A stretch of 64,000 nucleotides of DNA from Mastigias papua (Eukaryota; Cnidaria; Scyphozoa; Rhizostomeae; Mastigiidae). Location: the NCBI GenBank assembly GCA_964019165.1, contig OZ025268.1, forward strand, positions 3,271,501 through 3,335,500, in the 5' to 3' direction. The position numbers and the translations under genes were made by a program. Every line of letters begins with the position of its first letter. The first letter of the stretch is position 1. The notes under the pieces were generated by a model. It saw nothing but the letters and a program-made list of their open reading frames with translations, made no database searches and was not told the DNA's origin. Of the stretch, positions 25,323 through 36,807 are shown piece after piece.

Positions 25323-25892
25323 AGTCAAATGGCTCTTTGACATCGACGTATGAGCTCCCATTTGAAGGAGGACGTTGCAGCTGTAAACTTTGCTATAACA
25401 GGTTGGACCCATAACATCATTTTGCAGACTCTAATCAATGATCTACACATCTAATTATACGGGATTGTGGCAGTACACAACTGCATTCAATTTTAGCCCG
25501 TAGAGTATGCTTTGATTAATTTAAGCTCAAAGAAATGTTTTAAAGAGTGACCGCTGCACAAGAAAGTCATAATCAAACGGATCATACTCAAGATGGCTAT
25601 GATCCGCATCAAAATTACTCTTGTTTGGAAAAATCTGCTGCACCTTGTTTGCGGAAGATGACTGAAACCGCCTGTACCTGCTCTCGAATAGATGTCAGTC
25701 TTTGTGCATGGATGTGACTTCTCACATGATTAAATCAAGCAGGTTGAAATCTATGTGTCTAAAAGATGGTCAAAACAAAGCAACTGATTAACTATCTAAA
25801 AAGTTGGCTTACCTTAGGAAAAAGGTGGCATGAGGCTTTAAAATGGATCTTCGGATCCTTAAGGCAGCACGACACAATAGCGTGTAAATGTA
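25323..25892 (-). CDS. Candidate three-exon fragment of an unidentified host gene
   Basis: Minus-strand segments 25813-25892, 25552-25661 and 25323-25380 each sit between an AG acceptor and a GT donor (the first donor is GTAAGC). They join in phase to 82 codons without a stop. The translation looks protein-like: LKDPKIHFKASCHLFPK, then SNFDADHSHLEYDPFDYDF, then CNVLLQMGAHTSMSKSH. More exon-like pieces follow downstream on the same strand (24037-24080 with FLFYDRDHQKWEK; 23908-23960; 22548-22618; 22325-22377), with partly compatible phases. I do not recognise the protein. Other reading frames of the middle segment are also open, so this is an inference from splice phase only. Confidence 0.33.
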
Positions 25893-27551
25893 CTGAGATA
25901 TCTGTTTATTCCCCTTTTATACCTTGAATAAAAGCTTCCACTTTGGTTAATTCAAATCTGCTTTTTTCCCATTAGCACAGAGGACATTCTTATTTAAGTG
26001 CTGTAGGAACGTTAACATGCCGGCAGCTGAATTATACCTGTTGTTTTCAACACAGTTCTAGCGATGGTTAATGAAGCCATACCGTTTTATCATTACGGAT
26101 TTCGCTGCCTTTCCTGAGCAACCTCAATAGATATAGAAGAGAATGAAAAACATGAAGCAATGAAGGCCAAAGATTAGCCCTAGTGACAAGGGGTTTCACG
26201 AAAAAACCTACTTAACTATGTTGTGAGATATTTAAGCTACGAAAATATAAAATATAACACAAGCACATTGCTTTTTCCTTAGCGACACAAATCCATCCTT
26301 AATATCTGTAAGAATCAATATGAGCTTCAATAGAGGGGATAGCCAAAACAAGTGTTAACAGATGATTAACGGCCCAACGGAAAATGCAAGGTAAGGTGTT
26401 GAGGATGGTGGTATCATATAGGAGTTCTAAAGGGTAAATGCAAAATATACTGATGCAGCAAGTTCTCTGATAGGCAGTGAGTTGTAAGGTCATCCTTGTG
26501 TGTAACCAGAGCCAGTTAGCGTCTGAGATCAGATCTAACTTATAATAGTCAAGAGCAAACGAATAACATGCTAGTGTGTGTTTGGTCAGTCATTCATTCG
26601 CTTGGATGGCTACGGTAAATGCAGATATGTCATCCTGGACTTGGAAAAATACACGAATAGTACGTTATAGGAAATGGTTTATAAAAAACCTAACAGCAGA
26701 AGACATCTTTAGAAACACGAAAGTATAATTAACAAACGTCAGAAGTTTCAGTGCCAAGTGTTGCACTTTCAGAAAAAGCTTATTTTAGCAGATATGTGTA
26801 ATCACAGTCTTTCTTTCTAAGAATACGTCTTCATATGCTCAGCCTCAATATTCCTCAAAAGTTTCATTTTGAGCCTGAAAATATTCTGAAACCATCCTTA
26901 AATAACCATGATTATAGTGACTTAAGACTATTATCGGTAAAGTTAACAACAGCTTGTGACAATCCCGTTCTATTACTGCTTCAACTGCGATTTGATGAAA
27001 TCAAAGCTAGAAAGTTTTCAGAAACTTCTTGCTACTAATAATGGTCAAAACTAATAAATTTTTACTCCTAGATTTGAGCTACGTTCCATATAGAGATAAT
27101 ACATGTACTCCAAAAGTGCGATTACAATAAAACATCTACTCAGTATTGTTGGTGTCTAAAGCCATGGACTGAATTAAATATGATATGCAGCTAGTTTTAG
27201 ACTTATGATTGGAGAACGTATCGGTAGATCTAAGTAGCACAAAATTTCATGCTTTCACTCTCGTACCATTTCTATTGAGTGTAGTACGCATTATTAATCA
27301 CCTACCAGCTACTAGGGTTTTTTTCATTGGCAATGACTCTGTATCAAGCCAGGGCTGGCTTCCAGGTAGTACAAACGTGGCGATAGCGTAACACAATTCA
27401 AGAATATGATAAAAACCTGAACGGGTTCACCTTACACCTTTACCTGACGTGCAGATGGTGTCTTTCTTCTCTTAGTATATGGGCTAGATTGCTACGGATG
27501 GCGGTAAACAGTTAGCTTTTACTATCTGCATGACTATTTCATGGTCAACTT

Positions 27552-27735
27552 AGCAATAGTCGCCAAATGTCGGAGAGCCCTGTCAGGTCTATTTTCTTCC
27601 AACTTGATTAACCAATCATCATGCAATATGGGCCTAGTCTAAGCACATGTGGTCAGAATCCTGCAAGATGATTGGTCAATTAGGTTGGGAGAAAATAGAC
27701 TTGACAGGATTCTCAAACATTTGGCGCCTATGTTG
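27552..27735. mobile_element. MITE copy A, hAT-like, with 8-bp target-site duplication
   Basis: A 184-bp element with long imperfect inverted ends (CGCCAAATGT near one end, ACATTTGGCG near the other, and shared arms around GTCTATTTTCT and ACCAATCATC). It is flanked by GTCAACTT (27544-27551) and GCCAACTT (27736-27743), 7 of 8 bases identical. No coding capacity. Confidence 0.85.
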
Positions 27736-27999
27736 GCCAACTTTAAATAAAGTATCTTATTATTGCTACTAGTAAATAACCTGTTAAAGCGTTCAGATGC
27801 AACATGGAAGGCCCGAAATACACCTTGAACAACGGGGCACTGTCCACGTAGCAGCAAATGAACACTACGTCTTTAATCCCTAGGCGGAATTGAAGGATAA
27901 AGGTTGAGGAAAAGGACTGAACATCCTATTTCACATAGTCGATAGCACTGGCAAATCATTATCTAAAACAGTCACCCCACAATTTATAGAACGCACACA

Positions 28000-29797
28000 C
28001 AATTGGAAAATCGATTTCGGGAAGAAGGGTGACTGGTTCCTTTCCATTCCCCATATTTCTTTCTGTTGTTGCCACCAGATACCTATCTACCGCTGTGTGG
28101 AGAACGATCGAGTATCCAATCATGGCTCGAGGCGTACCTAGAAGTCTCAACTTTCTGCACGAAAGATGAGTGCTCCAACCATGCAGCTCCTCCTCCGCAT
28201 ACCAATCAATATGCTATAAGAAGAATTCAAAACCAACACACCTTATGGGAAGCTTAGCAGCATTTTATAGTTGGAATGCAAAATCCCTGACTGCATGGAG
28301 ACAAAGCAAAAGCAACCTTACATATTTAGGGAGAAAGTATTCTGTGGTTCGATTGTCTTGAGATAACTCAACTTTTTGTTGGTTTATAACTCAACATCAT
28401 TCCTGTTATTGCATTCAATATTATCCGGTGCAACATACTATATATCTTCATTTGTTCTTCCATCATACTGAAATTCTAACCTCGACTTTCTTGGGAAGAA
28501 GCGTGCTGTCCATGGATGTACAATATGAGGCTTGTTGTAGGACAATTATGTTGAAGTTCTAATTGGAATGTTCCACCAGTTTTCATGATCGCCACATTTC
28601 TCTAAAAATTCATGTTCATTAGGAAACTATATCCCGACGCCTATGCCTCATTGCTTCTTCAAATACGATAAGTAGACGGTTCTGGTGACTGCATCGTGGC
28701 GCATAGGTAGGTAGTAGTGACGTGACATCACTGAACACGGGCTGATATCTTCTTCAATACTCGATTTGTAGAGATGTTATCTGTTATTTACTGTAGGCAG
28801 TGAACCAGATTCTAATTTTCTCTTGTTAAGTGAAGAAGTAAGCAAGTAATGCGTTAGTAACAGAAGTGCACTGTCTTTAGACACTACATTCTAATTGTCG
28901 ACTACCCTTTACCCACTAACAGTCAACCAAAGTTAGCTTACTAATAGAGTTCCTGATAGGATTGCCCTAACTTGTCTGTTTGCCAACCGGACTTTGCAAT
29001 AGTTTTTAACTAATCAGTATGTTTTTCATTCGTATATATTTAGATTGAGGGCCCCTTAAAAATCAGCGTAAAGGCTGAATGGTGTCTCTCCTTAAATATC
29101 TCAAAATGAATTAAATGAGATTATGCAGTCAGTCGATAATTCTGTAAGAGCCTAACGCTCCTCTGCAAGCGTAATGGGGTGCGATTCGAGTTGCAAACAC
29201 CCTGAGTCTGAAACAGAAGTACACACCATTGAACTATTGCAGCACCTTATTGTATTTATGAGCAAAAGTCATTGCACAATTATTGCACACATGGCTTTTC
29301 TTTCATATACAATTTCTAGTTTCTCGATACGTCTGTCTCTAAATCTATATTCGATCAAGGACATATCTTTAATGTGCATATGTTCTATACTACCATTATA
29401 TTCTATTAAATATTTTACACTATCAAGCTATTCATTGCCGATTGAGTAAGTAGAAGGATGGGTCCAATGCAAAAAAACATGAACAATATTTTCCGAACCT
29501 TTACCATCACTGTTAACACATATAGTACGGAATTTCTCCACAGGACCATTCCAAAGACTGTTCTGAAGAGCACGTGCAGTACCACGTGCAAATTGATTGT
29601 GCACCAGGGCAAGTCAAAGCAAAGTTGAACAAGTATTTTGAAACCATTAAATGTAAAAAATTGCTGACATCTCGGGGGGGGGCAGTGTGCAAAACCAACC
29701 GAATATTGCAGTCAAAGGGTATAAAATAGCGGGGATTAAGGAATGGCAATAACAAAAACCCCCACATGAAAAGCCACTCTTTGAATACAGATGATAA
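28000..29797. other. Gene-poor stretch, nothing firmly recognised
   Basis: Short frames only. 28830-29000 is weakly similar to 34190-34500 (AAGTAAGCAAGTAA, then CGAC.A.C, AA.TTAGCTTA, GCCCTAACTTG), which suggests a decayed dispersed repeat. Confidence 0.35.
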
Positions 29798-30020
29798 ATC
29801 GTCTACAAAATGTTTATGAATTTATGATTCCTCCGCGGTTCTCTTGTGGTTAAAGTGCTGCATAATTCCATACCAATCAATATGTTTCAAGATCTGTCTG
29901 CAGAACCATTCTTGGAATCCAGCTGTTTGATCGTCTACAAAATTTTCATGAATATGTTGCACTTATGATTCTCTCATGATTCTCTTCTGATTCAAGTGAT
30001 GTACAGTTCCGTATCAATGA
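29798..30020. repeat. About 132-bp tandem duplication
   Basis: ATCGTCTACAAAATGTTTAT at 29798 recurs as ATCGTCTACAAAATTTTCAT at 29930, with shared following text (TTATGATTC, TCTCTT.TG.TT.AAGTG.TG). Confidence 0.7.
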
Positions 30021-30049
30021 ATATAACTCAACATCGGGCCAAAAGAACA

Positions 30050-30607
30050 GTTACTAACGACAGAAATGATGCTCCAGTAGAGTTAATCACGAAGAAACTT
30101 TGGTGACATACTGTTAATGAAACTATTAAAATGGCTACTTTGAGAATGATATACAAATCTACCAATGATACGGCTCTCACGTACCTTATAAGGAAACTCT
30201 CAAGACTTTTACATACATAGATGACAGTGCTAAGCAATAGTAACAATGATATAGAAATTCCCACGTGTAAATCTGAGGCGATTCTCTCGTATATAACAGG
30301 AAATATTCAGTTTAGAGGCTGCTCCTTATGGTCCTCACTGCCCAATAGTATGAAAGACATTGACACTTTGCAAGAGTTTAAAAGGAGAATAAAACAGTGG
30401 GATAAATCTTCTTGCAACTGCAGATTGTGCAAAGTTTTTATTAAGGATTTAGGTATTTTGGATTAGTTTTGTATTTGATAATTATTTGCAACTACGTCTT
30501 TTTAGTTTTAGCATTAGTTGGCCTTAATTAGCTTCTTCTTTAGCTAAATAGAAAAAATAGTGAACTGTAAAATAAACTGATGATGGTGATGATGATGATG
30601 ATGATGA
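30050..30607 (+). mobile_element. 3' end of a CR1/L2-like LINE with (GAT)n tail
   Basis: Degenerate coding text includes LRMIYKSTNDTALTYLIRKL and, in a later frame, FRGCSLWSSLPNSMKDIDTL then EFKRRIKQW, both typical of the C-terminal part of CR1/L2 ORF2. The 3' end runs into a GATGAT repeat (30578-30607), a common tail type for these elements. Stops and frame changes show it is dead. Confidence 0.75.
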
Positions 30608-31828
30608 AGATCGCTCTCCTATTGATTTATCTACGGTTTGGTTTTATATATTCACCAATTAATTCATTTTATTCTGTAAGAAATTTCTGTAACAGGTTGT
30701 ATTGTATAACAATGTATACTGAATGCTGTACCCTGTCTAAACTTTACAGAAACAATCAAAACAACATAAAGTTAATCAAATCCACTTTTCTTAGCAAATA
30801 CTAAATAGCGAGAAGATATGAAAAACTTGTGAGAGAATACAATATTGCGAATTGCGAAATTCATTCGCGTGCACTTAAAATCGCAATTTCATATTCCCTC
30901 ACTACTCAGTGCATTCAAACACACACTACGAGTTTCTTCAAAGCAACAGTTGGCTTGCAAGCTGTTTGAGCATTTTATTTTCGCACTATTGGTGGGTCAG
31001 GTCAGTAGGTCTTCTTTTCGTTATAACCTCAACTACAATCTTCTTTAGTCTCGATATCTCTCTGATTGGAGCTGAGTGTCCTTAGCATTTGATAATAACA
31101 AGATCTCCACTGTTCTTATTACTGTTTACATTGAAAGCCAGCTACCTGACAAAACCTAATAAGAAGCGGCGCAGAACCTAATACGATGCCTTGAGCGTAA
31201 CACTGAGGAATCGCATGTTATGAGACGTAGGTCAGTAATGGAGATAAGGTTATTAACTGAGGTAATACATAACGGGATATTCCGTAAGCCAATTGAGGCA
31301 TCATGATATATAATCAAGGTTTCATACTAGAGAGTGTCATTGGCGAAGCTCTGAAACCAAATTCAAACTTATCCAATTCCCCACTCTCCTTTCCAGCGAG
31401 ATTTGACAGACTATAAAGTGATAGCCTGTCTTAATCTTCACTACTAGTAGTAGCTCATCACACAAGCCCGTCTAAAATGAAACTTTGGCCAGAAGCTAAA
31501 CTGTGTAAACAATATAAAGTATTCATAAACGTACCATAGATACAACCAGGTCTATCATAGATTCCTCGCAGAATCAAAACTATAAAACCACGCTGTATAT
31601 ACAAGATAATTCAAATCATCACACGGATTCTTCAGAAATGACTTCAATTGAGTCACAATGGGTCAACTCTGAGGAATATAGCCAATCATGACACGAGACA
31701 TCACAATGTTTTGAAGATTCATGAAACTACCCATTGCGTTTCTTAATCCAATAAGGCAAATCAACCTGCAGCTACCTATTAAAAATACACACCTATGTTA
31801 AAGACCCAAGGCTTGTCATACAAAATGC
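30608..31828. other. Unassigned intergenic DNA
   Basis: No domain, tandem repeat or inverted repeat recognised. Confidence 0.35.
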
Positions 31829-32616
31829 AGGCTTACTATCTATACTTTTCACTATTTTCCATTCAATCGTCAGCGACTTTCCTTCACTCTTAAATTCCCA
31901 ATATATTTTGATTATTATTCTGTGTTCCTTTCATATTTTGCTGTATTTAAAGTTTCTACTTTGTTTGGCGTATCTTTGTTTAAATGTTCCATCCGTGAGA
32001 TCAATATAACGCACTTCTTCATCATTACTGTCAGTTTTAACTGTTGTTTCGCATACAATACCAGGAGTAAGGCACTTATTATCCAATGGGCAGTTTTCTT
32101 TTACTCTACAATTACAACCATGATTCACATTTGATTTGGGATTCAATATTGCTTTATTAATATTATGCGCTGTTATGATGGATTTAATGGTTCTCATACA
32201 GCTATAGCTAACTTTGACAGTGTTCTTATCAAAAATTTCTGCAAATTTGTGGCCTTTGGGAACTGTTTCTTTATCGGTTTGAGGAATATTTTGCAAACAT
32301 TTAAACATTTAACATCAAATCCATCATAGCAGTAAATAATAAAGCAATACTGAATCTCAAAATAAACGTGAATGATGGTTGTAATTGTAGAGTAGAAGAA
32401 AACTGCACTGACAGTAATGACGAGGAAATGCGATATATTGGTTTCACGGATGGAACATTTAAACAAAGATACGCCAATCATTATAGAGACTTTAAATACA
32501 GCAAATATGAAAAGAACACAGAATAATCAAAATATATTTGGCAATTAAAGAATGAAGGAAAGTCTCCGACGATTGGATGGAAAATAGTGAAAAGTATAGA
32601 TAGTACGCCTAGAGTA
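31829..32616. mobile_element. Two Penelope-like (GIY-YIG) fragments in head-to-head inverted orientation
   Basis: The minus-strand copy (31829-32308) encodes YSCMRTIKSIITAHN, CNCRVKENCPLDNKCLT and RYIDLTDGTFKQRYA. The plus-strand copy (32313-32700) encodes CNCRVEENC, RYIGFTDGTFKQRYANH, WQLKNEGKSPTIGWKIVKS and YCKLCLTEKLFIINN. The CNCR linker followed by a GIY-YIG nuclease is the C-terminal region of Penelope-like retroelements. The two copies form inverted arms (31829-32190 and 32313-32616) around a spacer of about 120 bp, highly similar except for an internal deletion of about 75 bp in the plus copy. Stops show that neither is functional. Confidence 0.75.
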
Positions 32617-32700
32617 AATTATTGTAAACTATGTCTGACAGAAAAACTATTCATTATTAACAATTTGGGCGATAGGAATATATTAAATACTACGTCTGAA

Positions 32701-34184
32701 CTTGTAAGCAAATGCAGATATCAAACAAAACATTTAGAAAACATATAATTAAATTCTGCAAGATTAGCACGCAACATTCTAAGTATTGATTCTATTCTAT
32801 TGTCTATCATGAACCTCAGAATCGCATAAATTAATTCCTCTAGTCTCTTGTCTCTCGTCTTATTCTAATTTCATTATGTATATATATACACACACCTTCC
32901 CACATCCACTTCTCCTTTTCATAAAATGAAGGCAATACACTGCAAGATCCGCATCGAAATTTTGCTATGGCATCTACGAGGCGATCCAAGGGAAGGTAAT
33001 TAGCCGATAAGTCCTTTCTAGCAAAAGATGCACACTGTTTATCACAGCCAAAGTCGCCCAGTTGTATGGGAGAGCAAATAAAAATGAAAAGGGCCTAGTT
33101 GCTAGGAGAAGACAGAAAAAGCGACGGCAAATGAAAGACTTTCAATGCTGAGAACGATAGCTAGTGATATAAATAATGAAAAAGTGCTACTTTCCCCATA
33201 TTCAAACAAATAACCTGCATCATGACGTAAAGTCAAAAATAACGCAGGCTTCACAAGTGTAAACGATGCCCATCCAAAAGTAATATAATCATAACAGTTA
33301 TAAATTTGCTTTCAAGTGAACACAAAACTATTGTAAATTGGAACTTATAGATGAGATAAATATCTATCTAAAACCTCTCATCTACAGCGCGCGTGAAAAA
33401 CTATGCTCTCAAGGTGGACTTTGAATGCCAATCCTCTATATGAAACCAGCCTTGAACCGGCATTTTGTTCATGATAATTATTTATTGAGAACGAGGAAAG
33501 TATTGTCGTCTTCCAAATAGAACTTATAAATGCAAGCTCTGATCTCTACAATCTTTCAACTAATATCCAAGCATCAAACAAGGAAAAGTAATAAACTCGC
33601 TACCTCTTTTCTTTGGAGAGTTCCAGCCAACAAAAGCAAGGTTATAAAATGGTGTATGATGTACAACTAAATATTCAACAAGCAAGGAAACAGATAGTAG
33701 TGATAGAAGCTTCAAAACACACTGACATCGACTGAAGCCTACATCCCAGTTAATTGCATGGTTTTTGCAACTACTTCTACAATATGCAGATCATTTTCAA
33801 ACTGAGCAAGACAAGCTTCATAGTTTGACAGGTTCTGTGATGACGGAACTCAAGAAAACCGACGTTATATCTTCCTACCCTGCAGGAAATCCTATTCTGG
33901 TCCCAGAATAGCACGCAAGACAGCAATTTCTCACCGATTAATTTTAGGGCGTGACCTTGCTGTACGCAGGGTTGATTCAAAATAGACTTCAAATCGAGCA
34001 TTCTTCGCTGCATGGACCTACCCACTGCGCTTAAAAAGAATGCGACAACTATAAAAAGTGCGATCGAAGTTGCTATAAATATCAAGAAATCAGCATATCA
34101 TATTCAAGCAAAACAGGCAGTTCAGAAAATTTCTTAGCCACAGGATATCGAAATCTTGCTCCCACTTGTGCAGTAAAATGCTGA
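32701..34184. other. Unassigned intergenic DNA
   Basis: One minus-strand frame (33777-34085, 102 codons) starts with a hydrophobic segment (IFIATSIALFIVVAFFLSAV) resembling a signal anchor. No homology is recognised, and it may be chance. Confidence 0.3.
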
Positions 34185-34318
34185 AGAATAAGCAAGCAAG
34201 TAGGTAAGTAAATAAGTAAGAATTAGGTAAGCAAATAAGTAAGAATTAGGTAAGTAAATAAGTAAGAATTAGGTAAGTAATTAAGAAAGTAAGGAAGGAA
34301 GTAATTATGTGAGTAAAG
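34185..34318 (+). repeat. 23-bp minisatellite of splice-donor-like units
   Basis: The unit TAGGTAAGTAAATAAGTAAG plus AAT repeats about four times, then decays. Each unit carries AG|GTAAGT or GTAAGC, the consensus 5' splice site. It lies in gene-free DNA. Confidence 0.85.
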
Positions 34319-35261
34319 AAAGTCCATTTCCTTTCGACGCTTCATCCTAATGGTTGGCTAATAGCTGCCGACTATCGACCGAAGCTAACTTATTGCTACC
34401 GTTGTGCATAGTATTGTTCTAACTTGCGTGTCTGTCACCCAGGCCATTGTGTAGTTAGTTGATAGTTCTGAAAGAGCTACTAAGCTGCTTTAAGCATTTC
34501 AGAGTGGGGTTCGAAACGCGTACACTTTGGTGTGAAGCAGAGGACACACCACTACATTGTTGCTGTACCAGATAATAACAAACTACAACAGCTACAACAA
34601 ATAAGACAGCTTTCCAAAGGAGAGATCAGTTTCAATTGGAGTGACAATAGATCCAGTTATCGACAGGGCTGGTTACAATGGAGGTTCAATCACTCAGATT
34701 GGGGACTAAACCTTGCCAAATCCGGTATGTTTGGTTCCAACAGGCCGTTCTGAAACCAGGTGGTTGTTCTCAACACCACTTCACTTTTACCTCGTCACAT
34801 CTATGTGTATTCGAAGACACTGACCATTGCTTATTCTGAACTTGAATGACTAGGAACACTTCCACGCTAAGAAAAATAAACAGTTCCTTCGAAGAAGTGA
34901 ACTAGTCTGAGTCAGATCCTGTATAATCTTGCAAAGCAGGTAGAGCTCTTTTCATATATAGACACTATATGCATAGCTACAGAAACGGCAGCAAATCTGT
35001 TTGTTCTTCATAAAGTATGCACGATCTTTACAGTGTATTCTCTTTCAGCTTCCCTAATTTAGCAAAGACAACATGACATAAATACAGCCCTGGTGCGTTA
35101 TTCAGAAAAGGCCAGAGCAAAGCAAATCAGCACTACATTATTCTGAAACCACTGCACAAAACCTTTAGGAGATAAGTTAGATAACTAATAGTAATTTAAT
35201 GTACATATACCCAGTTGTTCCAAAAAAACAGTTGATTATCTTTTAGGGTTTGATGACTACT

Positions 35262-35580
35262 ATACACGTTTCTTTATAAGAAAATAGCCTATAGGAAAGC
35301 AGTACTTGGCTGCTAGAAAAGTTGAGAAAGTGTAGTATTGGATTTTTGAGGCCTAAGTTGATAAGTTCATATTCATTTACAATTCCAGTTTTCACGCAAC
35401 CAAGCGTCTCTTTTGTTCAACTTGCATACATTTCCTATAACAATCTATAAATTGCAATGCTATGTTTGTGTAGTGTAACACTGCACTGCTACACAAGCTC
35501 GAATATTCGTGCCAAAAAAGTCTTCAGAAAAGTTTTAGTACTGAAATCATGAAAGACTAAAGAAGGCCTTCACCACTGTC
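35262..35580 (+). repeat. About 320-bp interspersed repeat, copy 4
   Basis: A full-length member outside any recognised gene: GGCTGCTAGAAAAGTTGAGA at the left, ATGTTTGTGTAGTG inside, and CTGAAATCATGAAAGACTAA at the right end. Confidence 0.7.
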
Positions 35581-36284
35581 TGAAAAAAACTGTTACATAA
35601 AATAAACGTGTATTGAGGAAGCAAGAAGCTGATTCAAAGCTAGCTGTGGTCTAATTTTGATAAATGTCCCATGATATGTTGCTATCCATCAGTTCTTTCC
35701 AACTTATGAAATAACATCGAAGGAATAAATGAACGTGCTTTAAGATTCCACCATGGCGATCATGTAGGTCCTATGGAGATTTGCTTACAAATCGAGCAAA
35801 TGCACTATGGACATTGCTAGCCAAAGACTATTTTATAGAGTACACCACTTATGCTGAGTATTCTTGAATAGCTTTCTTCACACTATTCGTTGAGAAATCC
35901 TTCAGAAATTCAAATAACTTTGCCCAGTCTTGGGTAATCTACTTTCACATAGTAAAGGTAAAAACCATGTAAATTGCGAGATATTTAGACAATAACCAAA
36001 TTAACGTACTGAGCTTTACACAAAAATCAAAATTATCCATGTAAGGCCATTTCAAATAGGAAACCTGCCGTGACTGGAGACCAGCAGCTGCTCATGCAAG
36101 GAGGTTAATTTCTATGTCAATTAAGGAGCATAATTCGTGCATACAGTAAATCGACTGTTTGCTCTATAACTAAAAGTCACTTCATTTAAGCATATACACT
36201 ATGAAGCATATTCAAAACAAGGAACCAATCTGTAATTACTTCATGAAAAAGTATGGTCTCTTAACAATCTTTCCTATCAGTGAC

Positions 36285-36790
36285 GTTGCTTTCTAAATGT
36301 CTAATTTTCTTAGCTTTGCTCTATACGAACCTAATTTCCATTCTTATTAAACAAGTCTACAGAAGAGTTTACGCCTCAGATAGCTATATTTGGGAGTATC
36401 AAAGAAATCGTTGTTTGTTGATAAATTTCAATTTATCTAAATTTCAAATTGTCACAGGGTCACTAGGCATAGCCATACTCCCTATGGTGTTGCTTAGTAA
36501 TTTGTAATGTATATCTATGTCCATTGAATGTAACTTTATGAGCATATAAAAAAAGTATCCAAGAGCCAGTCATTACCTTGTTCCTGCTGGTAGAGAGTTT
36601 GTCTTCTAAACGTCAACCTTTATCATCTCTATTCCCTTCGGCCCTAACGTCCATTCTTACCAAATACAAGTTTACTTGAGAGTTCACACAATAGAAAAGG
36701 TAAATGTAACACATCAAAGAGCGAATCATTACCTTGTTCTTGCTGGCAGAGAGCTTCTCTTCTCTTTCTTCGGGGCCAGATATTCGTCTG
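36285..36790. repeat. Diverged tandem repeat, period about 158 bp
   Basis: CAGTCATTACCTTGTTCCTG at 36569 recurs at 36727 (GAATCATTACCTTGTTCTTG). A more diverged third unit covers 36290-36370 (TTTCCATTCTTATTAAAC against CGTCCATTCTTACCAAAT). On the minus strand the best-conserved segment reads as an exon with its splice donor. Confidence 0.6.
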
Positions 36791-36807
36791 AGGAAGCTAA
36801 TAATCAT

